Assembly (NCBI RefSeq): GCF_040954645.1
Contig: NC_092804.1
Span: 146,329,108 to 146,393,107, forward strand
Length of the DNA stretch: 64,000 nt
Direction of reading: 5' to 3'
Origin: Diabrotica undecimpunctata
Taxonomy: Eukaryota; Arthropoda; Insecta; Coleoptera; Chrysomelidae
Positions 53,485-64,000 of this stretch are shown one piece after another. How positions within the stretch are numbered: position 1 is the stretch's first letter; each line of letters begins with the position of its first letter. The translations under genes and the position numbers were made by a program. The notes beneath the pieces were generated by a model. It searched no databases. It was not told where the DNA came from and saw only the letters and a list, made by a program, of their open reading frames with translations.

Positions 53485-55596
53485 CCTTCAAGTGGGAACC
53501 TACGGTCCCTGACACCGACGTAGTAGGTTTTTCGCGCTAAAACTCAAATGCGCATATTGTTTTGTCCACGCGGCCAGGTAGCTTCGAATCCTCGCTATTC
53601 AGTCTTGAAAAATCTGTGGCCGAGTGCGGATAGTTCATATGTTATTCGATCTGACGGTGTGAGCGAACGAGGTTACCATTTGTGTTATACTCAACGGTAA
53701 GTTTTTGTCATTTGTGGTCCATACTCAGTTTAAATAATAGATATTCATTTTAGGAGTTGTATGTGAATATGGCTTACGAAAGAGAACAAATCAGGTTGCA
53801 ACAACTTTTAGCCGAAATTGTTGCTAATTCCGAACCGGAACCAGAAGATGACGCAAGTTTGCAAGATGATTGTTTAGAAGTTATAGAATATGATACCAAT
53901 TCAGATGAGGATTTCTGTGATGAAGAATCTGTCAAAAATCATGTACCGGGAGAAGTAATACCGCGTATACCACGTTCGTTTGGGAAAGATGGAACAAGGT
54001 GGAGGAAACATCATGAATTTAATCGTAACGTTCGAACTGGTACTGAAAATCTTCTACCCAATCTGACAAAAGGTGATATTAGGCGAAAATTGGTGATAAA
54101 AGAGATTTGGGAATGTTTTTTCACTACAGATGTTCTAGAAAAAATAGTAGAATGCACCAATAAGTTCATAGCTTGAAACGCTATGACACAGTCAATAACA
54201 GAACGGCTAGGCCAATTAATCTTATAGAATTAAAAGCTCTGTTTGGGTTGTTGCACATATCTGGCGCTAACAAAAGCAATCATCAGAATGCTGATATTTA
54301 TTTAGAACAGATGGAAGGTCATTGGAGATTTATCGATGCCGCTAAAGAGGTTCCAGTTCATTTTAAGACACATTCGGTTCAATGACAAAAGTACTAGAAT
54401 ACAAAGGTAAGAATTCAACAAGTTAGCCGCGATACGTGAGATTTTTGAAACTTTTATTTCTAATCTACCGAAGCATTACAATCTTTCAGCATATACTACG
54501 ATAGATGAAAAGTTAGAAGCCTTTCGCGGGAAATGTTCATTTAGGGTTAACATACCGAATAAACCAAATCGTTACGGTATAAAAATATATGCTTTAGCAG
54601 ACGCTGAGATGTATTATACGTCCAAGATGGAAGTAGGTATATGCTGGTAGACAGCCAGCAGGAAAATATTTTGTTGATACGTCAAATATGTCACTTGTAC
54701 CTCGTCTGTGTGAACCGATTTGGGGAACGGGAAAACAGGTAAACCAGAAATAATCATAGATTATAATAAGACTAAAGGAGGCGTGGATGTCGTGGACAAA
54801 CTCTGCGCGGCATACAATTGCGCTAGAGCAACCCGTCGCTGGCCAATGGTCATTTTTTACAGTTGTTTGAATGTCGCTGGGATAAATTCCTACATTATAT
54901 ACAAATCGAATACAGACACACGCATTCCTAGACGAATGGTTTTGGAAGACTTAGGTTTTCAACTTATTGACGAACATATTCGCAGACGAGCCCTAGAACA
55001 AAATATTCCAAGGACAATTCGTATGAGGTTAGTAGAGATTTGTGGCATGCAGGCAAGAAATCAACCTATCCAGAATAATGTGTATGTACGATGTACGTTC
55101 TGCAGTAGTAAGAAAAACCGCAAAACTAGGTTTCTTTGTAGGCAGTGTGGCAAATATATGTATTTGGAACATTCAACCGGACTATGCGTTGTGTGCAGTG
55201 TAGAAGAAAATGAGGAAGCAAACGGACAATAGTTTCAGTTTATGTTAGATATCTGTTGAATAATTTTATTTTTTTTTTGTAACATTTCAACCCTTGTCTT
55301 TATGTTTGTTGATATTTTGTATTCAAAAACTTGACATGTTTTTGTAAATTGTTTGTCAATTATGTTAGTACCTAAAAAAGCCAATTTTTTTAATGTGAAT
55401 TTTTTTCTCGAAAATAAATAAATATTGATTATTTTTTACTATATTGTTATTTAAATATATGTAGTTATATTAAATAATTAGTCACATCGAAATATTAACA
55501 GAAAATCACAACCTAAGATATTCATTATTAAAATATTCGGTGTTGTAGACCGACGTTACCAACTATGTTACAAGAATTCACGTTACCGGCGGAAGG
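53485..55596 (+). mobile_element. piggyBac-like transposon flanked by TTAA
   Basis: TTAA at 53481-53484 precedes CCTTC, and GAAGG precedes TTAA at 55597-55600. The exact inverse match is only five bases plus the TTAA, so boundaries rest mainly on the transposase lying centrally between them. An inner palindrome (ACCTAC...GTAGGT) lies at 53499-53556. The 2.1-kb length is shorter than usual because the gene has an internal deletion. Confidence 0.75.
53757..55232 (+). pseudogene. piggyBac transposase with internal deletion and intact zinc-finger tail
   Basis: 53757-54176 encodes an acidic N-terminus (SEPEPEDDASLQDD) and the GTRWRKHH region. 54173-54385 gives INLIELKALFGLLHISGANK. After frameshifts, AAIREIFETFISN, YTTIDEKLEAFRGKCSF with the first catalytic Asp and PNRYGIKIYALADAEMYYTS follow (about 54430-54640). 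54720-55232 encodes DYNKTKGGVDVVDKLCAAYN with the late catalytic Asp residues, RRWPMVIFYSCLNVAGINSY and a C-terminal cysteine-rich domain (CTFCSS, CRQCGK, CVVCS). The segment with the second catalytic Asp between LCEPIWGTG and NGKTGKPE is deleted, so the gene is dead. It is a different subfamily from the two copies near 4-8 kb. Confidence 0.93.
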
Positions 55597-55600
55597 TTAA

Positions 55601-57009
55601 AGCCGGGTCTTACAAAATAATTGTCAGATGTGCAAGATTATGCATATTAGTGCCACAGAAAGAAAGCATTGTTATTTATTCTGACGTCGTAATAACTGCT
55701 TACAATTTCCATAAACCCCTTAAAACCAGCTAATATTCGGAAATTTAGGAGAAGATTCACCATCATGCATATACGTAGACACATTACAACATGGCGACAA
55801 ATTTAATCTTGGTTACTTTGATAATTTTATAATTATTTTGACTAATGTGGTGCAAATGGTCCATCAAATAAAATTCATAGCTTTTTTAAAAGTTTTACAC
55901 TCAATAAACAATTATCTGTATTAAAGAAGCATTGAACAAGCAAACATGTTAAAATAGATCTTTAATTTATGAAACGTAAATAAGAGGAAATTTTAGTACT
56001 GTTTACAGAGTTGCTACGTATATTTTTATGAATAGCACTATGTACTAGAAAGAAAATCTGAAATACTGTGAATAAGCATTTACTTATTGAATTGCTATCA
56101 ACTGAAAAGTCGCTGTGGGGAGCTTGTATCTTCATTAATTCGATATTTTGAAAAAGAGCCTGATAACAGTAGCCACAAATACAATTTACTGCTGTGAGAG
56201 AGGGTAAGTAACAATAGAGTGTTGTTTAAAGAAACAATAATTTTAATATACACTTTATTCGTAAAGCTGATTAATAATAATATGACTCTTTCTAATTTAA
56301 TTTTACAGATTCAGTTTTTTTGTCCCTAAATGCGGAGAGATTCAAAAACGTTAGGCAATATGAATATTTTGACAATCAGAATTTTCTATGCATTAAAAAT
56401 TGATAATAAAATTCTTGATAATAATTCATTATCTTATTCGTTGCAATTTTTCATTTTGTACCTGCCTCTGAACATAGAAATTAATAATAAACTTTCATTT
56501 TTTTTTGATAATTCTCTACTATCTCGATAATACGACAATGCTGTGCGAAAATGTCAACGTCAAATTGGATCATGAACAAATTCATTGGACAAAGAAGTTT
56601 CACCTCCGGAAAATTTATACCATGTAAGTTAGATGCCTTTTTGGACTTGCTACAGTAAACTCATATCTATATAAAATAAAACTTTCGGAAACAGATACAT
56701 ATGAGCAGTGGCGGCTAGTCCTAAAGGGCCACGAGGCCATGGCACTGGCTCTGAAAGTATATTGATCGGAAAATATGTCGATCACTAAAAATACTTTTGT
56801 TTTTACTAATGCATTATCTCCACGAAAAAAAAAAAAAATAATAATCCAAGCGAGTTGTCTACCCGAGTCCATTTCAGTATTGTTCACTGAGAGGAACCGT
56901 GATTTGACTTCAAACCATTCCAAACCAAATTCCGTTGAAAAATGGAATGTTTCGGAGCCAGACAAACTTCGGCCCGAGTGTGACTTGACTAGTGATTTAT
57001 AATGTTTTT
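55601..57009. other. AT-rich sequence with a hAT-like left end
   Basis: Mostly unassigned. At 56705 CAGTGGCGGCTAGTCC looks like the terminal inverted repeat of a hAT element, perhaps the left end of the hAT relic that follows, but I found no matching right end. Short ORFs here are not recognised. Confidence 0.4.
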
Positions 57010-57017
57010 TGCTTATC

Positions 57018-57180
57018 CAGTGGCGCACCCAGGAGGGGTTTGGGGGTTAAAACTCCCCAGGACCCTATTCCGACACTGTTACACATTTTAAGGACTCAAA
57101 ATGGAGGTAACATTATAAAAAAAATTCGGTGACCAACCAAAGCCCCCCTCCCCCAGAGGCAAATTCTAGGTGCGCTACTG
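57018..57180. mobile_element. hAT-type MITE, 163 bp, with 8-bp target duplication
   Basis: The left end CAGTGGCGCACCCAGGA and the right end CTAGGTGCGCTACTG are inverted with small mismatches. TGCTTATC (57010-57017) and TGCTTACC (57181-57188) form the 8-bp duplication typical of hAT, with one mismatch. It has no coding capacity and is G/C-rich near the ends. Confidence 0.85.
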
Positions 57181-57639
57181 TGCTTACCTATAACATTTTA
57201 GTTACGTTTGAAGTGTTCGATTACGAAATCAAAGTGTTTGCGCTCTTTAAATTTTACTTTTTAGTGTTGAAGAAAAAGAACAGGAACACAAAAACAATAA
57301 GTACATCATAAATTTAAAGAAATTAGTAATATTAAATTTAATTAATTAATTAATTAATTTAATTTTTAAATTTAAAATTAAATTAATAATAAAGAAATTT
57401 ATCAAGCTGTTTGCTTCGCAAGTTTTAGGAAGCACATTGGTAAAAATTTGAATTCGGTTTCGCCAGGTAGAAATCGTTTGATTTCTCTTTTTGTTTACAA
57501 AAATAATATTTTAAGTTTCTCTGTGCTCGGAAAATCAAATATAATGACTTAGTTAAGTTCGGCTTATATTACTCAAAAATGTTATTATGCAGAACAAACA
57601 AGTTGATAAAAACAGGTAGGTATATTTTAAACATTATTA

Positions 57640-60180
57640 TAAACTGTATAAGATTCTGTGGTGCATTAGAATTAGCATTGCGAGGTCTCGCTGAAACGGA
57701 AGAATGAACAAATAAAGGAGTTTTTCGGGAATTAATAGATTTTAGTTCTCAATTAGATACAGTTTTAAAGGATCATTTTAATAAAGCAACGGTCCATATT
57801 TAAAGGAACCTCTAAAGGAATACAAAATGAACTATGGGATTGTATGCTTGGCGTTTACCATGATGAGGTGACTAAAGAAATTAGCAAATCAAATTATCTA
57901 GCTGCAATTGCCGATGAAACTACAGATGTCACTACCGAATTTCAGTTAGTCATTATATTACGATATATTGCCTACAATAAGAGAGAAAGATTTTGGAAAT
58001 TTGTAAATCCTTCCAAAGAGAATGTCATTCCAATAGCAAATTTAATTGCGAAAATTAATACTTTAATCATTAACGCGCCAAATAAGTTAATAGCGCAAAG
58101 TTATAACGGAGCGTCAGTATTGAGCGGAGGTGTATATGGGGTACAAAAAATAATTAAACATAAATATCCATTTGCAATTTATGTATAATGCTATGTACAT
58201 TAGATGCAACTCAGTTAATGCATCTGTTCGTTTTTTTTTTTTTCGCCCATTTAACTGGGATTTGTTCTTTTTTTACTACATCATCTCCAAGAATAAAAGA
58301 TTTTTGATGAGATAGCTCATAAACGATTACATAGAAGGAATTTTTAATCACGTGAAGTCAATACAGTTTATAAATACCGAAATGAGCTGATACAAGTCAT
58401 GGATATTTTAGAGAATGGCAAAAGTATTAAATTGAATTCAACGATTGAGCAAGCCGGTGCATACAAACTTAGATTATAGAATAAAGATTTTATATTTTGG
58501 TTAACAGTTTTTCATAAAATCATGCCACATGAAGAAATAATTTTTAAACAACTGTAGATGATTCATACCGACCTGCAAACATTTGAAAAGACAATACAAA
58601 AAATTCGTGATGAAATGGATACAGTTATTGACTTGTGTTTGTATATCGTGGTTATTGACCAACTAGATTCGGAGCTAGTAGAAACCGATGAACCTATTCT
58701 TCAGAAAAGACAAAGTTGTCCACATTCCTATACAGTGTAGGTAAAAGTTTATGGTCGGTATGGTAAAATTTAACAGGATATCTAACACAGATATAAAATC
58801 ATATTTTCAGCGAATAGACAAAGATAACAATCATATTTCCCCTTGTTATCCCCTCCCTATTTCTCATTGACACCCATTGCCCATTAGTGAGACGATTAGT
58901 TCCGATCAGAGATATTTTACATTTCTGGTTCCGATCCTAATATAGCTAAGAAACTAGAGGTGGGTCGTTGACATTTTTATCGGAACCGTTTTTTGTAAAC
59001 TGTAACTAGTTGATTGTTTACCAGTAGTTTCAAATAAGCCAGTACACAAACATATTGGCTATTATCGTTTATGTGTATAAGTATTGAAGTGAAAGAAACT
59101 AACGAAGGATATATTTATTATAACTTGAAAAATAAATTAAACAATACAAATAGTACTTACATTTACATTACACATTATTACACTTTTCTTGTTAACCGTG
59201 TTCTTCTTTTATTTAAAATTAAACCAGATTTTGAACATGTGTTCACAAGGAACAGATTTTGTTACAATACTACAATATTTTATGAATATAGTGGTTAAGT
59301 TAGGATATACCTGGCGATGGTTTTTCCACCACGGTAATGGACAGTTCCAATCTCCGTTCGAAATTTTTTGTGGGTAATATATCATCCATCAAATACATGT
59401 CGACTTCTTTTATATCTCTCGATACAGGTGTATGTTTAGATAAGTCATGTTCAATTAATTCATCAAAATACACCATGGACTTAAGTCATCTTTATCATTT
59501 TCTTTTTCTTGTACTGGTTAATTTTCAATAGTACAATCTTCTTTTTCTTTTTTTATAGAAGTAACCAGCTTCTTAACTCTTTCTTTTGTTTTTTATTATT
59601 CTTTACTAGGTATTCTGATTATTCTGTTTCAATGAATAAAAAAATAGAAGCATTGGCAGTTTGCGATTCCATTTTACAACAGATTAGGGCTCGATTTACT
59701 TTTACAGGACATCTGGTAGCTACCGCATAATTTATGTAAGAACATTTTAACGAATATCAAAAAACTTTCTAGACAAATTGCTCTCTGATACTGTTGACGT
59801 ATATCTATTTCTAAAAAAAAAAACGTTTAAAAACAGACCTGCAAGTACTATATGAAAGAGAAAAACTGCAAACCATTTCTGAAGCTGTTATTATTACTTC
59901 CAAATGAAGAAATGATATCTACTTACCAAGAAACTGTTAAGCTGCTGGAAGTTTTAGTGACTACGCCTATACCAACATCCGAAGCTGAAAGATGATTCTC
60001 TATGTTGAAGAAGGTAAAATCTTTTTTACGCAACTCGATGAAAGAAGAAATACTAAGTGCATTGGGAATGTTATCAGCGCTGATAAAGTGTTTCTTAACA
60101 ACATTGAAGACTAATAAATGAGTTATTGACCGTTTTTGGTGTAAAACAGAACGAAGACTAGATTTCAAATATGTTTCCTC
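57640..60180 (+). pseudogene. hAT transposase relic (ZMYM1-like type)
   Basis: Pieces in order: CGALELALRGLAETEE and FRELIDFSSQLDTVLKDHFN (57660-57790), the open frame 57844-58188 with HDEVTKEISKSNYLAAIADE, TTDVTTEFQLVIILRY (catalytic DET region) and AQSYNGASVLSGGVYGVQ, then VNTVYKYRNELIQVMDILEN (58350-58420), ALAVCDSILQQIRARFTFTG (59640-59720) and the hAT dimerisation region TVKLLEVLVTTPIPTSEAER followed by LKKVKSFLRNSMKEE (59930-60060). Order and content match ZMYM1-like hAT transposases. Numerous stops are present, and about 700 bp of unrelated AT-rich sequence (58880-59600) is inserted. Confidence 0.88.
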
Positions 60181-60774
60181 TTCCTCCTAAGTGCCTTCTC
60201 TGTTGAGGTTGGCGATCAATATGGCAAATTTCTCTCTGTTCTGGGCTTCATGAATTAATTCATTTCCTTTTGTGTGTATGTTTCAACAGTGTAAATTTTC
60301 ATTTTAATGAAAACTTAGTTTAAGCCACAGTTAATTAAAAATGTGATTTTCGTCACAATCACAACTAATAATTACGGCTTAATCGCATAAAAACATAATA
60401 TTTAACTTAACCATGCCACAAGAAAGTAGTTTCAGAACCTTGCCAAAGCAAGAACGTTGATATTGACAAAGTCGATTGACTTTTTGAAGTTTTCGAAATT
60501 GGTGGAATTTATAAGATTCGTATTATTTAAAAATTTTGCAAGAAATATAAATAAACATGATCTGACTTTGGATGATGTTATGTGTACCTAATAAATGTAT
60601 TTTTGTACTTAATGTTGTAAACAATATGTAATTAATTGGTGTTCTTTATTAAATATTAATAGCTAATTATGATTCAAATCAAAAATAACCAAAATATTGT
60701 TTCGTAACATTTAAAATGTTGATTTTTAAACAAAATGTATTTAATATTAATTACTAGTAATCCTAACGAATATC
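60181..60774. other. No recognisable feature
   Basis: AT-rich spacer; nothing is recognised. Confidence 0.5.
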
Positions 60775-61027
60775 ATGGATTCAAAGAATGTCAAACGTGG
60801 AAGTAACTAGAAGGATAGGAAATGAGGCGGAAATAATATTAACTATCAAAAGACGAAAACTTGAGTACTTAGGACATGTGATGAGAGGCAAAGAGCAAGG
60901 CAAAATCCGAGGAAAGCGAAATGTGGGAAGACGAAGAATATCCTGACATGGTTTGAATGCAGTAGTGCAGAACTTTTTAGAGTGGCAGTCAATAGAGTTC
61001 GCATAGCCATGATGATTTCCAACCTTC
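60775..61027 (+). pseudogene. LINE ORF2 3' fragment
   Basis: With frame changes it reads SWIQRMSNVEVTRRIGNEAE, ILTIKRRKLEYLGHVMRGKE, IRGKRNVGRRRIS and FLEWQSIEFA, the extreme C-terminus of the same LINE family as at 1-545 and 43508-43730. It is a short, 5'-truncated and decayed copy. Confidence 0.85.
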
Positions 61028-62431
61028 AACAAGAAATATTTAATGCGTAGAGCACGAATATCATTCCGTTCAATTAATAAGCGTCGATTACAATATTTAG
61101 CTGTCAATCTAAAAATATTATTTCAAAAAAATAGTAATTCTGCTAACAGAAAACAGAACAGTATAAATCCTAAACTAAAATTTAAGTTACGTGTATACAA
61201 GACACGTTTAGTGTGTAAAGCAGCGGTGCTCAAAGGGTCGATCGCGATCGACCGGTCAAGCGCCAAAGTTTTTGAAGTCGATCGCCATTCACGGAGAAAA
61301 TACGGGGACTGTCCTGACTTACCACACGTACATGATCGAAATAATTATGATTCTATCTCTTCACCCGAAAGTTGCGATAATGCCGGTTCGGCATATCAGC
61401 ATTCACAGATAAATTATGGTACATTCGTTTAGCAAATTCCCAATTGTAAACAAACGCACGTGTTGATATTCGCCCTCTCATTCGTCAAGAGGCTATTAAA
61501 TATAATTTATTGCCTTAAGCCAAACGGATACTGATTTTACAGGTCCAAACTTAGTTTAAATTCAAATTGTATTTTTAGCGTGTTGGTTTTTAAGTTAATA
61601 TATTGTGTGTTATATGTTATAGTTATTGTTAAGTTATTTACTGGTCGTGTTATTTTTTAGAGTTTAGTATTAAGTTTTATAGTGTGTAGTGAACTTTTAG
61701 TATCCAAAAACAAAGTATTTGTTAAACAAAAGTAAAAATAGCTTGCGGTAGTCACTTTAATAAAGGTAAGAGAAACCAATATTTGAATTTATTGATATTT
61801 CGAAAAGTTTTATTTCATTTATAGTCCATTTATTCACGGTTTTTGCTGTAAATATTAAAGAACCGCTTGGATTGGCATGAAATTTGGCATATACATAGCT
61901 AAATTATCCTGCAGGTAAATGTTTATGTGCTTTTTCACTTCAAGTAAATTTTAAAATAATAAAATGTTTAGGAAAAGGAAAAAGACTAATAATGTCACAT
62001 TGGCAGTGAAGATGGGTTTGTTCTAGAAGGGCTGTGGGTCTTTCAATAAAACAAAAGTGGGGACTACCATGAAGAGATGGACGGGAAATTTTTCGAAAAT
62101 TGGTACAAAAATATACTGCCCCGATTAGAAGACAACTCTAGTGGCTGAAAACAAAAATATAGGGTTTGAGGCCTACATGTTAAAAGTTCAACTGCTGGCT
62201 ATCGTTAAGGAACATAAGGGACAATATCATAAATATATCATTGATGAGATGGCAAAAAGCCAAAACAAAATAGTGTTAAGCTCATGTGGGCAGAAGTAAA
62301 AAATTATGTAGCAGCCAAAAACACTACTTTTAAATTTGCAGATATGAAAAATATTTTTTATGATGCAATAAATAATATTAGTCCAATTACGTGGCAGAAA
62401 TTGAACACGTTCGATTGTCGAGTCAAGCGAT

Positions 62432-63522
62432 ATGACTGATACCGCCCAGTTGTGTATTTTCATTCGGATGGTATTTTCTGACATGTTGGCTAAAGAAGAA
62501 TTGTTAACAATGCTGCCTCTGAAAGAAAAAACTCGCGGAGAAGATATATACAACGTTTTTATAAATTTTATGAAACAACACGAGATGGAGATTTACAAAC
62601 TCGTGTGTATTACAACAGATGGTGCACCATCCATGACTGGCGTTAACAATGGATTTGTTGCATTATGTCAAGCTAACGATGACTTTCTATCGTTTTTTTC
62701 ATTTCATTGCATCATTCACCAGAAAGTTTTGTGTTTCAAAATTCTGCATACAGATGTGAGGTGGTTGAGCCATGGAAAATTTTTAGATAGGTTCCAGGAG
62801 CAACTTCCCGAAATAATTTATTTTTTAGAAAAACGAGAGGACGACACCCATCTACTTCAAAACGAAAAATGGCTCAGTGATATGGCTTTCCTAACAGATT
62901 TAACAAATCATTTGAACCTCCTTAATTTTAAACTACAAGGTAAAAATAAAACAATTATCGATATGATGTGCGCAATACATTCTTTTGTCAACAAATTGAA
63001 ATGATTGATTAAGCAAATTAGCAGAAAGGATTTAAACAACTTTCCATCGTTTAAAAACGGTAGCCGCTTATTTAAATTATGTTTATTACGAGACGGAGCT
63101 GCAAGCACTTCATAGCGAGTTTGAAAGACGCTTCGCTGATTTTTAAAAAATTGACAGATATTGTAACATTCATGTCTAATCGATTTTCTTGTCAAGACGT
63201 GGAAAAAATAGTCACTGAAATATCCGTTACGTTCAATATGGAGATCATTTTCGTCCAAAATGAGGTACTGAAAATAATTTTAGGAACACACCTTAAATCC
63301 AGAGCGACAGATACGAAATTTTGGTCTTTCATATCGTCTGAGAAATATCCGTCTTTAAGACAAGTAGCTCTGCAGCTCACAGCATTCTTTGGATCAACAT
63401 ACTTGTGTGAGTCTGCATTTTCCCAAATGAAGATAGTGAAATCAAAATATCGTAATCGGCTAACTGACGAACATCCCTCTTCACGCTTGCGTTTGGCCCT
63501 CGGTAATTACGTACTATCATAA
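62432..63522 (+). pseudogene. hAT transposase relic (ZBED5/GTF2IRD2-like type)
   Basis: 62432-63004 encodes TAQLCIFIRMVFSDMLAKEE, LLTMLPLKEKTRGEDIYNVF, KLVCITTDGAPSMTGVNNGF with the catalytic Asp, FHCIIHQKVLC and HTDVRWLSHGKFLDRFQEQL. After frame breaks, 63079-63522 encodes a C-terminal piece with YPSLRQVALQLTAFFGSTYL and CESAFSQMKIVKSKYRNRLT, the hAT dimerisation domain. Between HQKVLC and the TDVRWLS block the sequence is shortened. These motifs match hAT proteins that also gave rise to vertebrate ZBED5 and GTF2IRD2. The stop codon falls inside a perfect hairpin. Confidence 0.92.
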
Positions 63523-63560
63523 TATGATAGTACGTAAGTATTTCATATTATGAAATACTT
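63507..63560. repeat. Two overlapping perfect hairpins at the hAT stop codon
   Basis: TTACGTACTATCAT (63507-63520), loop AAT, ATGATAGTACGTAA (63524-63537) form a 14-bp stem. AAGTATTTCAT (63536-63546), loop ATT, ATGAAATACTT (63550-63560) form an 11-bp stem sharing two bases with the first. The transposase stop TAA is at 63520-63522 in the first loop. Confidence 0.8.
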
Positions 63561-63594
63561 TTAGTAAAAACGGTTTTTTTTTTGCTATGCTTTG

Positions 63595-63962
63595 TTTTTA
63601 AACCAGGAGGAGTAAATTAAAGAGACAGATTCACACCCAAGAAAGTCACTAGAAACGTTACCAAATACATCTTCTTTTTTGGTTGATCATATCGACCTTC
63701 GACGGTAATCCAAAAATATTTTGTAGTACGTCGCTAAAGAGTTCTAAAAACAACTGTTTTTTATATAAAAGCAGACTTATAATCTAAAAATTAAAAGAAT
63801 CACCTAGAAAACACAAAAAATCGCCGATATAACTTAATTAACCTATGAAATGCCATTAGTGTCAAAATTTCATAACAGTGGAGTAAACTTGCCTGAGGTT
63901 GGACCAATTACAAACAAACATTGCCGCGCGGTAAATTTGAATTACTCCTCCTGGTTTAAAAA
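63595..63962. mobile_element. MITE with perfect 21-bp terminal inverted repeats
   Basis: The sequence beginning TTTTTAAACCAGGAGGAGTA at 63595-63615 is exactly inverted at 63942-63962. TA lies within the flank of both ends (TTTA-AACC and GGTT-TAAA), so a Tc1/mariner-type TA target with TIR AACCAGGAGGAGTAA is possible. The 368 bp between hold no ORF but include GGTTGATCATATCGACC, reminiscent of the CGATC-rich end of the surrounding hAT element. Confidence 0.75.
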
Positions 63963-64000
63963 GAGGGTATAGCAGTCGATCTCCGGACGCTTGCAGTTTA

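Larger units (their letters stand above)
61221..63594 (+). mobile_element. hAT transposon relic, left end visible
   Basis: CAGCGGTGCTCAAAGGGTCG at 61221 is a typical hAT terminus, followed by a GATCGCGATC palindrome and sequence rich in CGATC. The transposase relic follows on the same strand (62432-63522). A right end could not be fixed. CGATCTCCGGACGCTTGCAG at the end of the window may belong to it, in which case the small element at 63595-63962 is inserted in its 3' part. Confidence 0.7.

Noticed and set aside
56615..57028. 137-codon minus-strand ORF
   Set aside because: It crosses a hAT-like terminus and runs into the hAT MITE; the translation has no family motif.

Overview
The window is eukaryotic, AT-rich and full of transposons. 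GT-AG introns, an animal RhoGEF gene and the mix of mobile elements (mariner, Tc1, DD41D 'rosa'-like, piggyBac, hAT, RTE-like LINEs, tRNA-derived SINEs, Penelope-like elements) point to an insect. A beetle is my guess; the sequence does not prove it. No bacterial, viral, rRNA or CRISPR feature is visible.

The one host gene I recognise is the 3' two thirds of Ect2 (pebble in flies), the cytokinesis RhoGEF. It is on the + strand in eight coding exons (4101-4232, 8410-8748, 16586-16979, 17611-17771, 25819-26011, 26456-26715, 30283-30537, 44052-44168). All junctions are GT-AG and in phase, giving 616 residues and a stop: end of the last BRCT repeat, basic linker, DH domain, PH domain, C-terminal tail. 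The 5' exons lie outside the window. About 38 kb of intron separates 1.85 kb of coding sequence, and most of the recognisable intron content is decayed transposons.

Layout: 1-3400, LINE fragments, one split by a mariner. 4.2-8.3 kb, a piggyBac with both ends plus a second piggyBac fragment. 8.9-16.3 kb, DD41D transposon, Penelope-like fragment, three LINEs. 18-21.7 kb, mariner relic, a 102-bp inverted repeat, LINE with a nested SINE. 24.3-25.8 and 27.1-27.9 kb, Tc1/mariner elements with both TIRs. 28-30.2 kb, a complex element with long terminal inverted repeats. 30.7-32.9 kb, LINE in LINE with a tRNA-like head inside the same target-site duplication, then a piggyBac-like end. 34.9-35.5 kb, a foldback MITE. 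36.7 kb, a canonical hammerhead ribozyme. 37-43.7 kb, relics, a Tc1 and a LINE within a LINE.

Downstream of Ect2 lie an I/jockey-like LINE end (45-46.1 kb) and the most striking object: a 6.7-kb palindromic Penelope-like array (46.33-53.04 kb). It has two intact 2555-bp units facing opposite ways, each joined to a truncated unit, and the whole is bounded by one 13-bp duplication. Beyond it are a TTAA-flanked piggyBac, a hAT MITE, two decayed hAT transposons and small hairpin or MITE structures.

Most transposase genes are broken. The two Penelope-like ORFs are the only clearly intact mobile-element genes, so that insertion looks much younger than the rest.
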